DNA of 64,000 nucleotides from Mytilus galloprovincialis (taxonomy: Eukaryota; Mollusca; Bivalvia; Mytilida; Mytilidae), in assembly GCF_965363235.1 (NCBI RefSeq), contig NC_134848.1, positions 58,924,181 through 58,988,180 of the forward strand. Direction: 5' to 3'. A program made the translations under genes and the position numbers. Of the stretch, positions 23,432-34,571 are shown piece by piece. The notes below the pieces were generated by a model, which worked only from the letters and a program-made list of their open reading frames with translations, did not search any database and was not told where the DNA came from. Within the stretch, counting starts at the first letter, position 1. Each line of letters opens with the position of its first letter.

Positions 23432-25012
23432 TTAGCTGTTGACTCTGTTTAATTCGATAGTTAGATTGTTTCTCTTCAAGATACCTTCTCCATTGTCTGC
23501 ATTCACTGGAAAGTTCTCCCCTAAATTTGCGTCCAATTCATCAATTTCTGCATCAATAAATTCAGCAATGTCTTCATCACTTTGTAGGCAGATATTATGG
23601 AGAACACAGCAGGCTGAAATTATTTTACAAATACACTTGATATCTCTAATGCTAACGTATTTCAAACGACGAAAACGTCCTTTTAACAAAGCAAAGGCTC
23701 TTTCAATTACCTGTCTTTTGGATGACAGAAATTTGTTGAAATTATATTGCTCTCTTGTTAAATTTCCATTGTCGCGAAATGGTGTTATAAGCCACCTCAT
23801 TAGTGCGTAAGCCGCATCGCCTAGAATGTGATATTGTCCTTGCCTGCAGAGTTCATCTCCAATTTCAGATAAATGAGAATGCTTAAACGCCTTAGCGTCA
23901 TGGCATCTTCCTGGCATACCTACACAAATGTTAACGAAACTAAGATCGTCTTTGCATACGGCCTGTAAAATTACAGAGTGAAATTTTTTTCTATTATAGT
24001 ATGAATTGGGACATTCCAATGGCTGCTCAATCGGAATGTGGCTTCCATCGATTGCCCCTATAATGTTTTGAAATTCGTATGTCCCCATTTCATTAAACTT
24101 TATTGCGACAGAATCCAATTCTTCAGGCCACTGAACAAATCTGGGGAGAAGATCATTTATTGCGTTAACAACCTTTTCTCTGTTCTTGGTAAATGTTGAA
24201 ACAGTTATATTAAACCGATCGCTTATTCCTAAAATAGTTTCTTGTGATGCTAAATATCGCAAAACGATCATTACTTTTTTCTCCAATGGTATTTCTTGTC
24301 GTCCCCCTCGATATGTTCTTTTTGCCAATTGTTCATTAGCTCCTAACAGTTGACATACAAGTTCAAAAGACTGAGGTGAAATCCTAAAAAATTTCTTGAA
24401 CATATCTGGGAAATATCTTGGAACTGTCCACTCGAAAAAGTCCTGTGTTTTATGACGATCCTTTCGATCACTGAAATTAAGAAAATAAAGATGTATATTT
24501 TCTGATACATACAATTTAATATTCAAAATATCCAATAGGAAAACGATTAAGTTGAACAGTGAAGAATTGATATGCTTGATAAATGTATTTGATATTATTT
24601 TTAGTACAATTGTTTATTCTGAGAATGCTGGCTTTATAAACTGCCACACTTTTTTATGAAGGGTAATCTGGTAAACTTGTCCAGGACCGAATTCATAAAA
24701 AAATAAAAATGCCGAATCTCGAATTCACGAAAAAAGTAAGGAAAAGAAATCGGCCAAATCCCGAATTCCCGAATGATGTTATTTTTATATCAATAAAAAT
24801 GAAGGGGGATGGTATACATGCCGGTCACGCCCCTTTACACACATGCTTACACATACAAACAAATAGTAGGAAAAATCAACAAATTAGCTCAAGGTAGTAT
24901 ATTTCTTAAAAATAAAATACCTTTCCAAAAGGAAATTTGACTCATCATCTGAAGATTCCATCAATTCCATGGCAACACAAGTTGCCACACAAATAGCACT
25001 GCAATCGGCCAT
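23432..25012 (-). CDS. PIF/Harbinger DDE transposase (HARBI1-like), 2 exons
   Basis: Exon 1 is 25012-24921 (MADCSAICVATC start) and exon 2 is 24470-23432; donor gtattt and acceptor aatttcag join in phase 2, giving 1131 bases, 376 codons plus stop. The 10 codons that remain open before the acceptor are intron read-through. Residues about 70-110 hold a helix-turn-helix-like N-terminal part (QEIPLEKKVMIVLRYLAS). The DDE nuclease has IGAIDGSHIPIEQP (first Asp), ILGDAAYAL (second Asp) and RQVIERAFALLKGRFRRL (Glu). Length and motif spacing fit the family, and all three acidic residues are present. It cuts and joins the element ends. It converges on the Myb-like gene with about 550 bases between stops. 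22880-23431 between them has no gene. Confidence 0.93.
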
Positions 25013-25434
25013 ATTGTATATAGTCGGTTCGTTCGTTTCTACGGTTGGTCCGGTGTAGATCGACCACGTGGTCGGTGTATACCGAATTAGTCAGAAACGA
25101 ATCGACCCAATTATATATACACAGGGGAATAACTCAGATATTTATACAATCCATCCAAAAATGACTATTGTAAAATTCAGATTTTGATTTAAAGATAAAC
25201 ATAGTTAATAAGGGATATTGAGTACTTTTACTACCATAACTAGAATGTGTTAATGTTTGTGTAAGTCCAGGGACAAATATTACATGCATATTACAGACGA
25301 AAAACGAAAAAAGATAAACAAATAAAAAACGCCAAATACGTTTCTGTAAAAAGTTGAACCAGATAAAAGGCGAGAAAATTAAGTAATTAAAAAAAATAAG
25401 AAACACATACGTACCCACATTCCTCTCTTCCTCC

Positions 25435-27640
25435 CTCAATATTCACGTTACAGTGTGAAGCGCATGAATCACACCAAATGGGATATCTGCATTCCGTCTC
25501 CATTGAAATCGGGGGAAATACCCTAGAAAATTAGAAAAAAAGGAATAGTTCAATTGTTTTATAGACGAAATGCGCGTCTGGCGTATATTTAAAATGAGGC
25601 CTGGTATCTATAGGGTTTATATTAATAAACTCATCAATCATATTACGAAAAAAAACTATCTCTATTTTCATATTGAATATCGTTTCATGTTATATAAAAT
25701 TTTAGAAAAGTAAACACACGACTTACACACTTGGAGGTGAAATTTCTATCTGTAAACTTTAAATTCACTGAACTCAGTCCTTGGCGGAGAGATTCTAAAA
25801 TGCCTGCTGTCTTCAATTTCTTTTTTAAGAGAATAAACTGGTGGTGTCATACTAAAAAAAAAGGGTGGGCGAATTTAATTGAAATTGTAAATATTTTTAA
25901 AATATCCCCCGCCCAAAAAAAACAATGATATTTATGAAACGTGTAATCAGTAAAAGTTTGGAAGATTACTGACAAAAACAAATGTACCTTTTCCCGAAAA
26001 GATCGCTACCGTCGGATATATCTTTCAACAGCATTTCGAACTCACGATCCTGCATCGCAAGGAATGCTTCAGCCATTCTTCTTTGTATTGCAATGTGTTT
26101 GGGATACAATTGTCTTCAAGTTATTTTATACCATGTGAAGAAGAAAAGGATTACTTCATTTGAGTATTTTTAGAAACATGACGGTATTGAAAGATTTTGT
26201 GGCGCAATCTCTAAAGACATCTGTCCGAATTGTAACACTGTATAATAAGAGACACTTGAGGTTCATGAAAATTTATTCATTTGTAAAAACTTTTTTTTTT
26301 ATTGTTCTTTAGTAATGTTGACCTAAGTTGAACCACGAGGACCATTTGGTATGGAAGCGTCATCATTCTATTTTTGGTCTCACCTGCCAAAGTGCGTCAC
26401 TTTCCTATGATGCAATAATTCATAGGCAGCTGAACATCAGCACAAGCATCATTTTCTTTTTGATAAAAAAAACTTGAACAAGTATGTATTTTCAATAAAC
26501 AGATGTCTATAGAGATTGGCCATTTTCCGTTCAATAAAAAACAGCTTATAGTTTAATATATAGAGGAAATACAGAAAAAAAAGACAGAATAGAAAGTACG
26601 GGACTAAAGTTTTAATTTCATTTTGTTTTACCATTACCTAGGTCATGGTGGTTTTTTTCAGTTTTCTTTTACGTGTATCTTCATGCAATATTTTAAGTAT
26701 ACATCAGTGTGTCCTGTTTAGATTACAGGGGTATGCTGTAATTAACATCCCTTCTAAACTTGTTACAACTATAACGTTATAACATGGATATCCATAAATT
26801 ATGAAATATCCTATCTGTTCCCCGATTTTTTTTAGATAAACTATTCTATCTGACATTACTTTTTTATCACAGGGATAACGTACTGTCATATAAAGTAATT
26901 TTTTTAGCCCTTTTCGCCAACAAATTTACTTTTTCGTAGGTAAACTGATGTATACACATGCCTGTTAAAGTCAGAGTTTTTTATTTACCTGTAAATCGAA
27001 AATAACGAAAAAACTTGCATGTTCGTGGTACAATTCAAACCATGTGACTGTTCGCCTTTATGGGTTTATGAATATTAGTAAGGTTTTAAATGCAGATATT
27101 CTCCGAGTGTGTTATGTATATACTGGTCGTTACTAAAATTAAAAGTGTGTTCTTATTGTATGTTGATCTCTTTGTTATCATTTGACAGGGACATGAAATG
27201 TCAAACAAATTTCAATTACCTATGTGACGCCATGAACAAAGAAAATGTATGATTAACAAAAAAAACTTGCATGCTTACGGTACAAGTTAAACCACGTGAT
27301 GTTTACCATAATGGATTGGTGACAATTAAAATACTATTCAAAACATATATGGCACAAAATTGCAATTTCTTTGCAAGTATGTAAATTAAGTACTTGTGTT
27401 AATTAAATTAAAAGTATATTATTTTTATAATATAAAAATATTGGTTTATTGATCTCTTTGTTATGAACGAGACGGCGACTTGAAATAACAATATTTTTTT
27501 CCATTACCTGTGTGACGTCAAGAACAAAGGAAATGTATGTTGACATTCTAACAAAGGGCTGCGGCAGAAGGCAACGTTTATGCTTACACGTGGCAATTGA
27601 AATGTATGAAGTAATCTGCCAGTACAAGTCTATTCGGTAA
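25435..27640. repeat. Right arm of the large inverted duplication
   Basis: Reverse complement of 6180-7590 plus pieces of 5900-6180. It contains an extra segment at about 25571-26180 that is missing at the matching point of the left arm (near 7447). Frames at 26449-26889 and 27403-27687 minus have no support beyond being open. 25112-25434, outside the arm and next to the Harbinger end, has nothing recognised. Confidence 0.75.
25746..26076 (-). CDS. Small two-exon gene, unrecognised
   Basis: Exon 1 is 26076-25988 (MAEAFLAMQDREFEMLLKD start, then an acidic DISDGSDLFG) and exon 2 is 25851-25746, after a pyrimidine-rich acceptor. Both junctions are canonical and join in phase 2, giving 64 codons plus stop. 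The second exon encodes PPVYSLKKEIEDSRHF and ends KVYR. It sits wholly in the segment unique to the right arm of the inverted duplication. It looks like the start of a transposon gene, similar in style to the acidic first exon of the Harbinger transposase, but I cannot place it. Confidence 0.35.
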
Positions 27641-27872
27641 ACGGACAGAAAGTCACAGGACATAAAGTCACAAATTTGGTAGGACAAAAAGTCACAAATA
27701 ATTTGTTGACAGTTGTTTGAATATATAAAAGATATATCTTGAAATATTTATTTTTTCATACATATATTCATATTACAGTTTAAGAAATGTGTCATTGTAC
27801 TTGAAAACTGAAGATGTATTTAATTTTAATCGCGCAAAAGATATATTTCTTGGCACCATGAAGCCATTTTAA

Positions 27873-29452
27873 GGGGTCTCTAAAAACACCGCAAAGGACC
27901 TCCTTTGTGCACAAAGGAGCACTAAGGACCCTAAAAAAGTTTGATAAAAGCACAAAGGACCTGAAATTCCCTTTAAAGCATAAAAATATTCTGATTCCTG
28001 AAGAAAAATGTAAAAAAAATAAAATAATTTCAATAAAAATTGCGATTTTTATAATGTACGATTGGATCGGATTGGAACCGACTTTATATCCGGGAAAGTG
28101 ATAGCTCGTGTATGTAAAATTTTATATAGTTGTAATATGATATAAATGATATAAACGTCAATTATTATTTTTAATATTTTGTTGTTGTAATATATTTTAA
28201 GATAACAGACTTTACCAAAACTACGAAAATTATGTAAGGATACCGATGTTTTGCTTTCATATTTCATCATCAGCTAGCTTTCTTATGTATGGTAATATGT
28301 ATTGCTATGACGAAAACGTTTCTAAAGACACAAAGGGAATACTATGGCAATAATTATAAAAGTAGGTAATTAGTTTAAATTTGTCAATCCGTATTTCATA
28401 AACTTCAAAATACACTATGTTTTTATAGTGTTTTTAACTGGCTGTTTATGTATTGGCACTGGTATAGATTCAAGGTTTGCTGTATTGGCCTCGAGACCCG
28501 TAGGGTCGAGGGTCAATACAGATGACCGAGAATCTATACCAGTGCCAATACAGAAACAGCCAGTTCATAAAACTTTTATTAAATGATAATAAGAAAATTA
28601 AAAACAAAACCGTAATCAATACAGGGCCAATACGGCTTTTTCCCCGCTTTTGAGATCTATATTTCGAAAACTGGTATATCATTATTGTGCATATGTCTAT
28701 AGTTTTCTTTTGTTTTTTTAAATATATTTATAATTTAAAAATACATATTTTATTATTTTCTGAATGTAATTGTTTTTAAAGACAGTCTTTTAACGCTAAT
28801 AATTAACTGTAAAGAATTTATAACGTTTTTTCATCCCAAGTGCTATCAAGTCTTCATGAAACAATCCTTATTAATGCTCGAGTCGAAATCTTGACCAACA
28901 ATGTTTGCTTTATTTTTGTTCGGTTTATTACCCAGTCTGTTTTTATATCACATGTTTGTGTTTTCTCAATATTTTCTAATTCATGAATGTATTACTAAGT
29001 AAAATCTTATAGAAAAGGGTCGTAATATTATGCATAGCCGTACACATTACAGAACACATGACTGTGCAGTTCGTATATCTTCAACTTTAATACCAATTTA
29101 ACTTAATACATATTTTTTTTCTTAAAAAAAATATTACAACAAAATATTAAAAATAATAAATGACGTTTTTATCACTAATATCATATTAAAACTATTTAAA
29201 AATTCACATTCACTATCATATAGCCCGGATATAAAGTCGGTTCCAAACCGATACCGGTGATTATACCAAATCGTACATCATAAAAAAACTATTTTAATTT
29301 TTTTACATTTTTCTTCAGGAATTATAATATTTTAATGCTTTAAAGGGAAATTAAGGTCCTTTGGGCTCTTATCAAACTTTTTTGAGGTCCCTATTGCTCC
29401 TTTGTGCTCCTTTGTGCACAAAGGAGGTCCTTTGCGGTGTTTTTAGAGACCG
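27873..29452. mobile_element. Long-TIR element with 8-bp target duplication
   Basis: The ends are inverted repeats with ggtctctaaaaacaccgcaa in common, extending with good identity for over 220 bases (27873-28100 against 29225-29452) and in weaker form to about 330. The flanks are cattttaa at 27865-27872 and 29453-29460, and the uninterrupted target is visible at 8870-8885 and 53400-53415. The interior has no transposase. Size, long inverted ends and 8-base duplication fit a non-autonomous element of hAT or Mutator-like type. Frames at 27907-28270 lie in the inverted repeat and are not genes. Confidence 0.85.
28434..28558. repeat. Near-perfect 125-base palindrome
   Basis: Arms of about 60 bases begin aactggctgtttatgtattg and end with the complement. 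The centre is also palindromic (gacccgtagggtcg). It lies inside the long-TIR element at 27873-29452 and looks like a small MITE inserted there. It would fold into a stable hairpin as RNA. Confidence 0.8.
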
Positions 29453-29773
29453 CATTTTAAGTGCCAAGCCACTTTGACATATTGTATTTTTTTAACAATT
29501 AATTGATCATCTTTGATTTTTTTTGTTTACATACAGTAGTTCAAGAAAAATACAAAAATATATTTATAAAAAAAGCGTTTTTTATTCAAAGAAAATAATG
29601 AGAAAAAAGTAATTGTGACTTTTTGTCCTACATTTGTAAATTCATATTATAGATGCAATGAATAGTTTAAGTTTTACTTGATATCAATTAGAATTGTTTT
29701 TTTGCAATATTACACTCGATCCTGTTATGTAAACTCATGTTAAAAGGATTCTATTATATCGATTCACTCATTG

Positions 29774-30150
29774 CTATGATTCCAAGAAAGAATCTGTTAT
29801 TAATAAAATATATTTATATTTTTCATTTGAAGTTGGCAATCCACTTAAAACATCCATGTGCAGTCGAGCAAAAGGACCGTTAATTGGTAAAGGTTTTGAA
29901 GGTGCCTTTTTAGCAGTACTATCTTTTTTAACTGTTTGACAAATTTGACAACTGGTTACATAATCATAGACATGTTGATACATTTTTGGCCAAATGTATC
30001 TTTGTTTAATAGCTTCAGGAGATCTTTGAACTCGTAAATGCGAACCTTCGGCTTTTTTTTTTTATCGTGAAACGAGAATAAAATATCATTACGCAAAGGT
30101 TCGGGAATAGCTAGCTGTTTTATTAATTGAAAAATGATACAATGTACCAT
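29774..30150 (-). mobile_element. Fossil Ty3/Gypsy integrase fragment
   Basis: The minus strand shows the zinc-binding end of a Gypsy-type integrase (CQICQTVKKDSTAKKAPSKP) followed by the start of the catalytic core (FARLHMDVLSGLP, then YKYILLITDSF). In the family the zinc finger and DDE core insert retroelement DNA. Only a few hundred bases are left, the copy is broken at least twice, and no LTR was found beside it. It lies among dispersed repeats and shows no clear link to the Gag fossil near 1600. Confidence 0.75.
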
Positions 30151-30159
30151 TTAAAATTA

Positions 30160-30760
30160 CATATGGGCTAGTGAACATAAGTTAGATTCTATAATAATTG
30201 CAGATATTCTCCGAGTGTGTTATGTATGTATCCACTGGTCTAACATTAAAAGTGTGTTCTTATTGAATATTGATCTCTTTGTAATCATTTGACCTGTACA
30301 TGAAATGTCATTTTTTTTTTCATTTTTCATATTTTGGACCAATTATTGATTTCTTAGAAAAAGGAGCGTTACCCGATGACAAAAAAAAGAGCTCAAGCAA
30401 TACCGTATGAAACTGAATGTAGGACAGAAAGTCACAGGACAAAAAGTCACAATTCATTTTTTCTGATTATTTTCTTTGAATAAAAACCGCTTATTTCTAC
30501 AAAAATATTCAATAAGAACACACTTTTAATGTTGGACCAGTGGATACATACATAACACACTCGGAGAATATCTGCAATTATTATAGAATCTAACTTATGT
30601 TCACAAAGCCATAAAGGCAAACATTCACATGGTTTGAATTGTACCGTGAACATGCAAATTTTTTCGTTATGTTACAGGTAAATAAAAAACTTTTGACGTT
30701 AACAGTATCTTATTTGAAACTCAATGGCGTAAAAAAAGTATAATTAGCGAGTGCTCCAGA
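30160..30760. repeat. Inverted pair of repeat pieces
   Basis: 30160-30320 and 30500-30612 are reverse complements over about 110 bases (gcagatattctccgagtgtg in the left arm). Both arms match the repeat at 6600-6720. 30613-30840 continues as the repeat also seen at 8480-8715. The frames at 30447-31134 overlap each other on both strands and are not supported. Confidence 0.65.
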
Positions 30761-31184
30761 TTTGATTTAACAATGCAAATAGCTGAAACAAAACAACTAC
30801 TTAATTATTTTACATCTTTTACACTGGATTTGGCACACAGTTATATGACAAATATATGTGTCGGTGGATGTATTTGTATGAGAAAGAGGACCCATACAGA
30901 CAGATTTCTTGCTCTTCTGTCTCTGTCGTTGACTCTGCACTTTGCGTCACTTTTTTTTTTATACATGCCATTAAAGCTGACCCTTTCTGCACATATTCCA
31001 CAACCAAAGTTGGGTTCAGGTCTGCAAAATGTTCCCATTTCTTTTCAAACCCTGCTTTAAAAGCCTTCCCATGCTTTTGCTGCACACACAGATTTTTCCC
31101 CATTGGTACAGCTTATTTCTCTGCTTTGACTTAATTTATTTACACTTAACAAGGTGCTTGTTATAAGAACCACCGATATATAAT

Positions 31185-31417
31185 TTATATTCTAAATTTA
31201 CATTTACAATACAGACAAGATAGTTTAAATGTGTCCCACATTGGGCATGGACCCCCATTTGTACCCGGGAGGTCCATCTGGTCTCGGGCCTTGGGGTGTG
31301 TGGAGAAAGGTTCTTCTTCTCCCAAGTCTCTGCCTGTTCTTCCTTCTCCTCGCCCCCTGACTATCAATACCGAAATGATGGTTAAACCCACTGCCACCAC
31401 TGCACTGATGAGTTTTT
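31185..31417 (-). pseudogene. Third transmembrane/tail exon (exon Z), cassette A
   Basis: An acceptor (ttattttcttcag) at 31418-31430 opens a frame in the same phase as the tail exons X and Y farther upstream on this strand. It reads a hydrophobic segment (LISAVVAVGLTIISVLIV) and then an Arg-rich, Pro-rich tail (RGRGEGRTGRDLGEEE) with a Cys-rich end (CLYCKC). It may be another optional tail exon of the glycoprotein-like gene or the end of a separate small membrane protein. A 27-base unit is repeated twice just upstream (31436-31493). The frames on the opposite strand are shadows. Confidence 0.4.
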
Positions 31418-31785
31418 CTGAAGAAAATAATACTTATGATAATACACACTCCAGAGAGTTGAATGATAATACACACTCCAGAGAGTTGAATGTTTAAAAT
31501 TAAACACACAACTTTAAATAAAAATTTTCATTTTTTTAAAGTGATCTTTCTATATTGATGTTTTGCATAAAATATGTTTCTTCTCCCCCTCGTTTAACAC
31601 TTTTATAGCTTGTGCGTTTCTTATAAACCAAGAATATGCATTGCATGAAGGTTGATTTTAACTTATCTTGTGCTATCTTGAATGGAGAGTTGTCTCGTTG
31701 ACATTCTTACTACATATATTTTTTATATGTAAAGTACCTATGTTTTCACCACCAATATATATATATAATTCTTACTCGTTAATTA

Positions 31786-33005
31786 CAAACCAGGAAACTT
31801 TCCCTTGTAGTGTCTGTAATGTTTCTCAAGAAATGAGGTTAGAGAGGGAAATGTTAATCAAACTGCCAATGGAGGATAATTCGTTTAATGCCACTCTAAA
31901 AGAAATGTATCATCAAGATGATACATTTAACAATTAGTGAAATAAAAACAATGTTTTACCATACAGAAACTGGCGTACTGTGCAGTATCCAATATTTAGC
32001 CAAAAGGATTATGGAAAAAGATGAGCATCAATTTGAAATGGGAGAAAAAGTGCATGAAACTATTTCAGACCTATTATTTGACAGGTAAGTTTTTACAAAT
32101 TAAGTCTTGCAACAGGAAAACGTCGACGTTGTGATCTTCTTAAGTTGGATTGTTGTACAGGTTCTATTTGTTGTTGAGGTAAATTGTTGTTTTGTAAATT
32201 TTTCAGATAATTAATAACTTGTAGAATAGTTTCCAATCTTCTTCTTAAATTTTGATTTCCTCTTAAAAACACTTCCGAAACAGCTATAATTGTGACAATT
32301 ATATATATAAACCAATCTACAAAGAAGAAAACAAGTCATCTGAACTAACACTTTCAGAACTACATGTATGAGAAGCATTAAATATAAATTGTTGTTGAAT
32401 GTCTTGTGGTGGATTTTCAAGTCTTTGAAGATAGAGTTCATCAGATTCTGGTGTGTGGGCATGTAATCTACATCTCAATTCAAAATCTGGACTATTTGTA
32501 GGTTGTTGACGTTCTTTTTTTTTTAATATTCTTCTACGGATGAAATATACACCAAAACCAATAACAGAGCATACTAAGGACACTGAAATCAAACAAATTA
32601 TATCACTCTTTTAATTTTATATTAGAATACATTTTTATTAGGGTTATACAATTTTGTATTTTAAATTGTGTGATACAAATTTTTTTTTAATGTGAATATA
32701 AAATTAAGTGAAAAAAAATAATAAATTAGAGAAAAAAGTATGGAAATAAATGTAAATATGAATATAAAATCTCACCTATTGTAGAACTTATCACACTTGA
32801 AACCCATGCAGGTAGTCCTTCTGTACTAGATGTCTAAAATAAAAGATCATTTATTCATTTTTAGGGAAGAAATGTTTGCAATCATGTACAATGGAATGCC
32901 CACCCCCTAAACTTTAATGTGTCAGAAGAAGAAGACGAAGACATAGAAGATGAAGGATATATAGAAGAAGTGGAAGTGACAGTGGATGTCATATATGTTG
33001 ATTAG
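31786..33005 (+). pseudogene. Cassette A plus-strand gene (fossil homologue of 40101-41683)
   Basis: The span contains a frame with FPCSVCNVSQEMRLEREMLI, a second piece with a YHTETGVLCSIQYLAKRI stretch ending at a clean donor (32084), and a final exon from 32865 with a strongly acidic tail (VSEEEDEDIEDEG). These align in order with the cassette B gene at 40101-41683: PC..C motif, helical middle, intron at the same place, acidic end. The copy is broken about twice. The intron 32085-32864 contains three exons of the opposite-strand glycoprotein-like gene. Function unknown; the PC..C pair could bind metal. Confidence 0.5.
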
Positions 33006-34358
33006 GTACTTGTTTACAAAAACATCTTCACATTATCAATTTTTTTTGTATATAAATAATTGGAGTTACATGTAATTATAATCATGTCTAAGTATATAAA
33101 AATATATATTTTCTTTAAATTATCAATTTCACACAAATACTTTTAATTCAATTTGAATAAAATATCATAATACATGTTAAATAAAAAAACTACTACACCC
33201 CTGACACAAATATTAATTTATACATCTTTTTAAAAGTGTAACGTATTAGATTCTATAATTGTTGAATAATTTTCATTATTTCTATTTTGTAGGAATGATT
33301 GTGGACAATTTAATGAAGACCAGACCAGGCGAAAGATTACAGATTTTTTTCTTAAATAAATCTTAATATAATATAAATGATTTGGTTATAATTTATTGTT
33401 TTCATTAACATACCGTATTAGCAAGTGAAGTTTTCTCCTATTCTGGTGGTGTCTCATCTGATGTTGATTCTGCTGATGGTTTCTGTAAATGTTACAAGTA
33501 TGCAATTGAATAAGAGTAAATCATATTTACTTTTTTCTTTCTTCTACCCTTTTTTTTTAACGGAGTACTAATCACTTAAGCTATAACTCAAAGACTCTCA
33601 AGGTTTTTATTTAGGAAGTTATAAAGTTTTCTTTTTGACTACATACAGTTAACTTCGAATTCATTTTAACTTGGATAAATAGTTGACTTATTTATCTCCA
33701 TATTTTCATAAACATGTATTTTATTCACATAAGCTTGAGCAGGACTATATATAATTTCATGCGTTTTGGAGCAGTTAATAATTTCTATACTATGCACAAA
33801 ATTAAAAACAGTGTTTCTTTTTTAATATGTTCATAATTGTATGTTTTCAACACCTTGAACATGATTATAGTTGTGAAATATTATGGTCATTGTTGTAGGA
33901 AATTTGAGTATTTATTAGTATTGGAATTATTTGGTTGAATGTTATCTCATAGATATTTACTCTCATTTTAAATATGGAAATTAGGAGCACATGTTATTCA
34001 TGTTGACTTGTACAGTACTTACACAAACATGTTCACCAAAAATGATTTTGGTGTTTGGTGGTGAAACAACATTCTGGCACAGCACCTGCCCATCTGTTAT
34101 AAGAACTGTTTTCAAACGTCTACCAATAACTGAAATATAGGTGTCAGGAGATATCGTATTGAAGCATAGTGTCTTGACTGTAGTGTATTCCTCAGAATCG
34201 AACATGCAATGTCCTTTTCCCACTACACAAACCATGTTTTCCACCACAAAGTTTAAGTCTTGGACAGCTTAACATCTTCTAGAAGTTTGTAGCTCTATCG
34301 GTCTACCACTAGAACCACAGAATGCACCCATCAAAACCAAAAACAATATCAAAACCAT
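32093..34358 (-). pseudogene. Cassette A membrane glycoprotein-like gene with alternative tails
   Basis: Exons on the minus strand: 34358-34023 (signal peptide MVLILFLVLMGAFCGSSG, then a Cys-rich ectodomain with CVVGKGHCMFD), 33482-33414 (Pro/Ser/Thr/Glu stalk), 32833-32776 (membrane-entry part, LPAWVSSVISSTIG), then either X at 32582-32317 (VCSVIGFGVYFIRRRILKKK, acidic Ser-rich tail) or Y at 32316-32093 (FIYIIVTIIAVSEVFL, Gln-rich then basic tail). The third exon ends in phase 1 and both X and Y accept phase 1, so each would complete the membrane anchor. The layout is a type I membrane protein. The same exon plan occurs in cassette B. As a virus-like element gene it is treated as a fossil; it seems broken about twice. 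It resembles no envelope family I can name. Confidence 0.55.
33006..33413. other. Intron sequence of the glycoprotein-like gene
   Basis: AT-rich, with no frame that has support on either strand. It separates the plus-strand gene end from the stalk exon. Confidence 0.5.
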
Positions 34359-34540
34359 CTCGAAATTTAAAAGTAAACAATAATAATCAATATGGAACCT
34401 ATAAATGAAACGCAATGGATTGTGGGATATGTTTCTGGAATATGTACTGAAAATCCCTCCGTTTACAAGAGCACCTCTCAAGGTACAAATAACAATAAAA
34501 ACTTTTCTCATCCTACATTCATTTATTAATAACATACAAA

Positions 34541-34566
<26 letters not shown>
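34541..34566. repeat. (AT)n microsatellite
   Basis: A run of at dinucleotides. Similar runs lie at 37941-37964 and 38331-38349. Confidence 0.95.

Positions 34567-34571
<5 letters not shown>

Larger units (their letters stand above)
19156..25108. mobile_element. PIF/Harbinger DNA transposon, apparently complete
   Basis: The ends are inverted repeats: gggtcggttcgtttctg on the left and its counterpart cagaaacgaatcgaccc on the right, one mismatch in 17. They are flanked by the 3-base duplication aat at 19153-19155 and 25109-25111, the target duplication size of Harbinger elements. Inside are the two genes the superfamily needs, facing each other: a Myb/SANT-like gene on plus and a DDE transposase on minus, both with frames that stay open through consistent splice sites. 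Length is 5953 bases. Intron 1 of the Myb-like gene has acquired small repeats. Nothing I can see disables the element, so it may be recent or still active. Confidence 0.9.
27625..29640. repeat. Dispersed repeat with gtcaca-motif ends, interrupted by an element
   Basis: The left end has three aggacataaagtcacaa-type motifs (27640-27700); the right end has the reverse motif gtgactttttgtcct (29612-29626). Between them is the hairpin motif tttcttggcaccatgaagcc also seen at 8858 and 53390, here split by the element at 27873-29452. Without that insert the repeat is about 0.4 kb. Confidence 0.55.

Noticed and set aside
23439-23810. 123-aa plus frame
   Set aside because: Antisense shadow of the Harbinger transposase exon 2, which has catalytic motifs.
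30773-31134. Four overlapping frames on both strands
   Set aside because: No motif, splice site or codon signal favours any of them; the 5' part is a dispersed repeat shared with 8605-8715.
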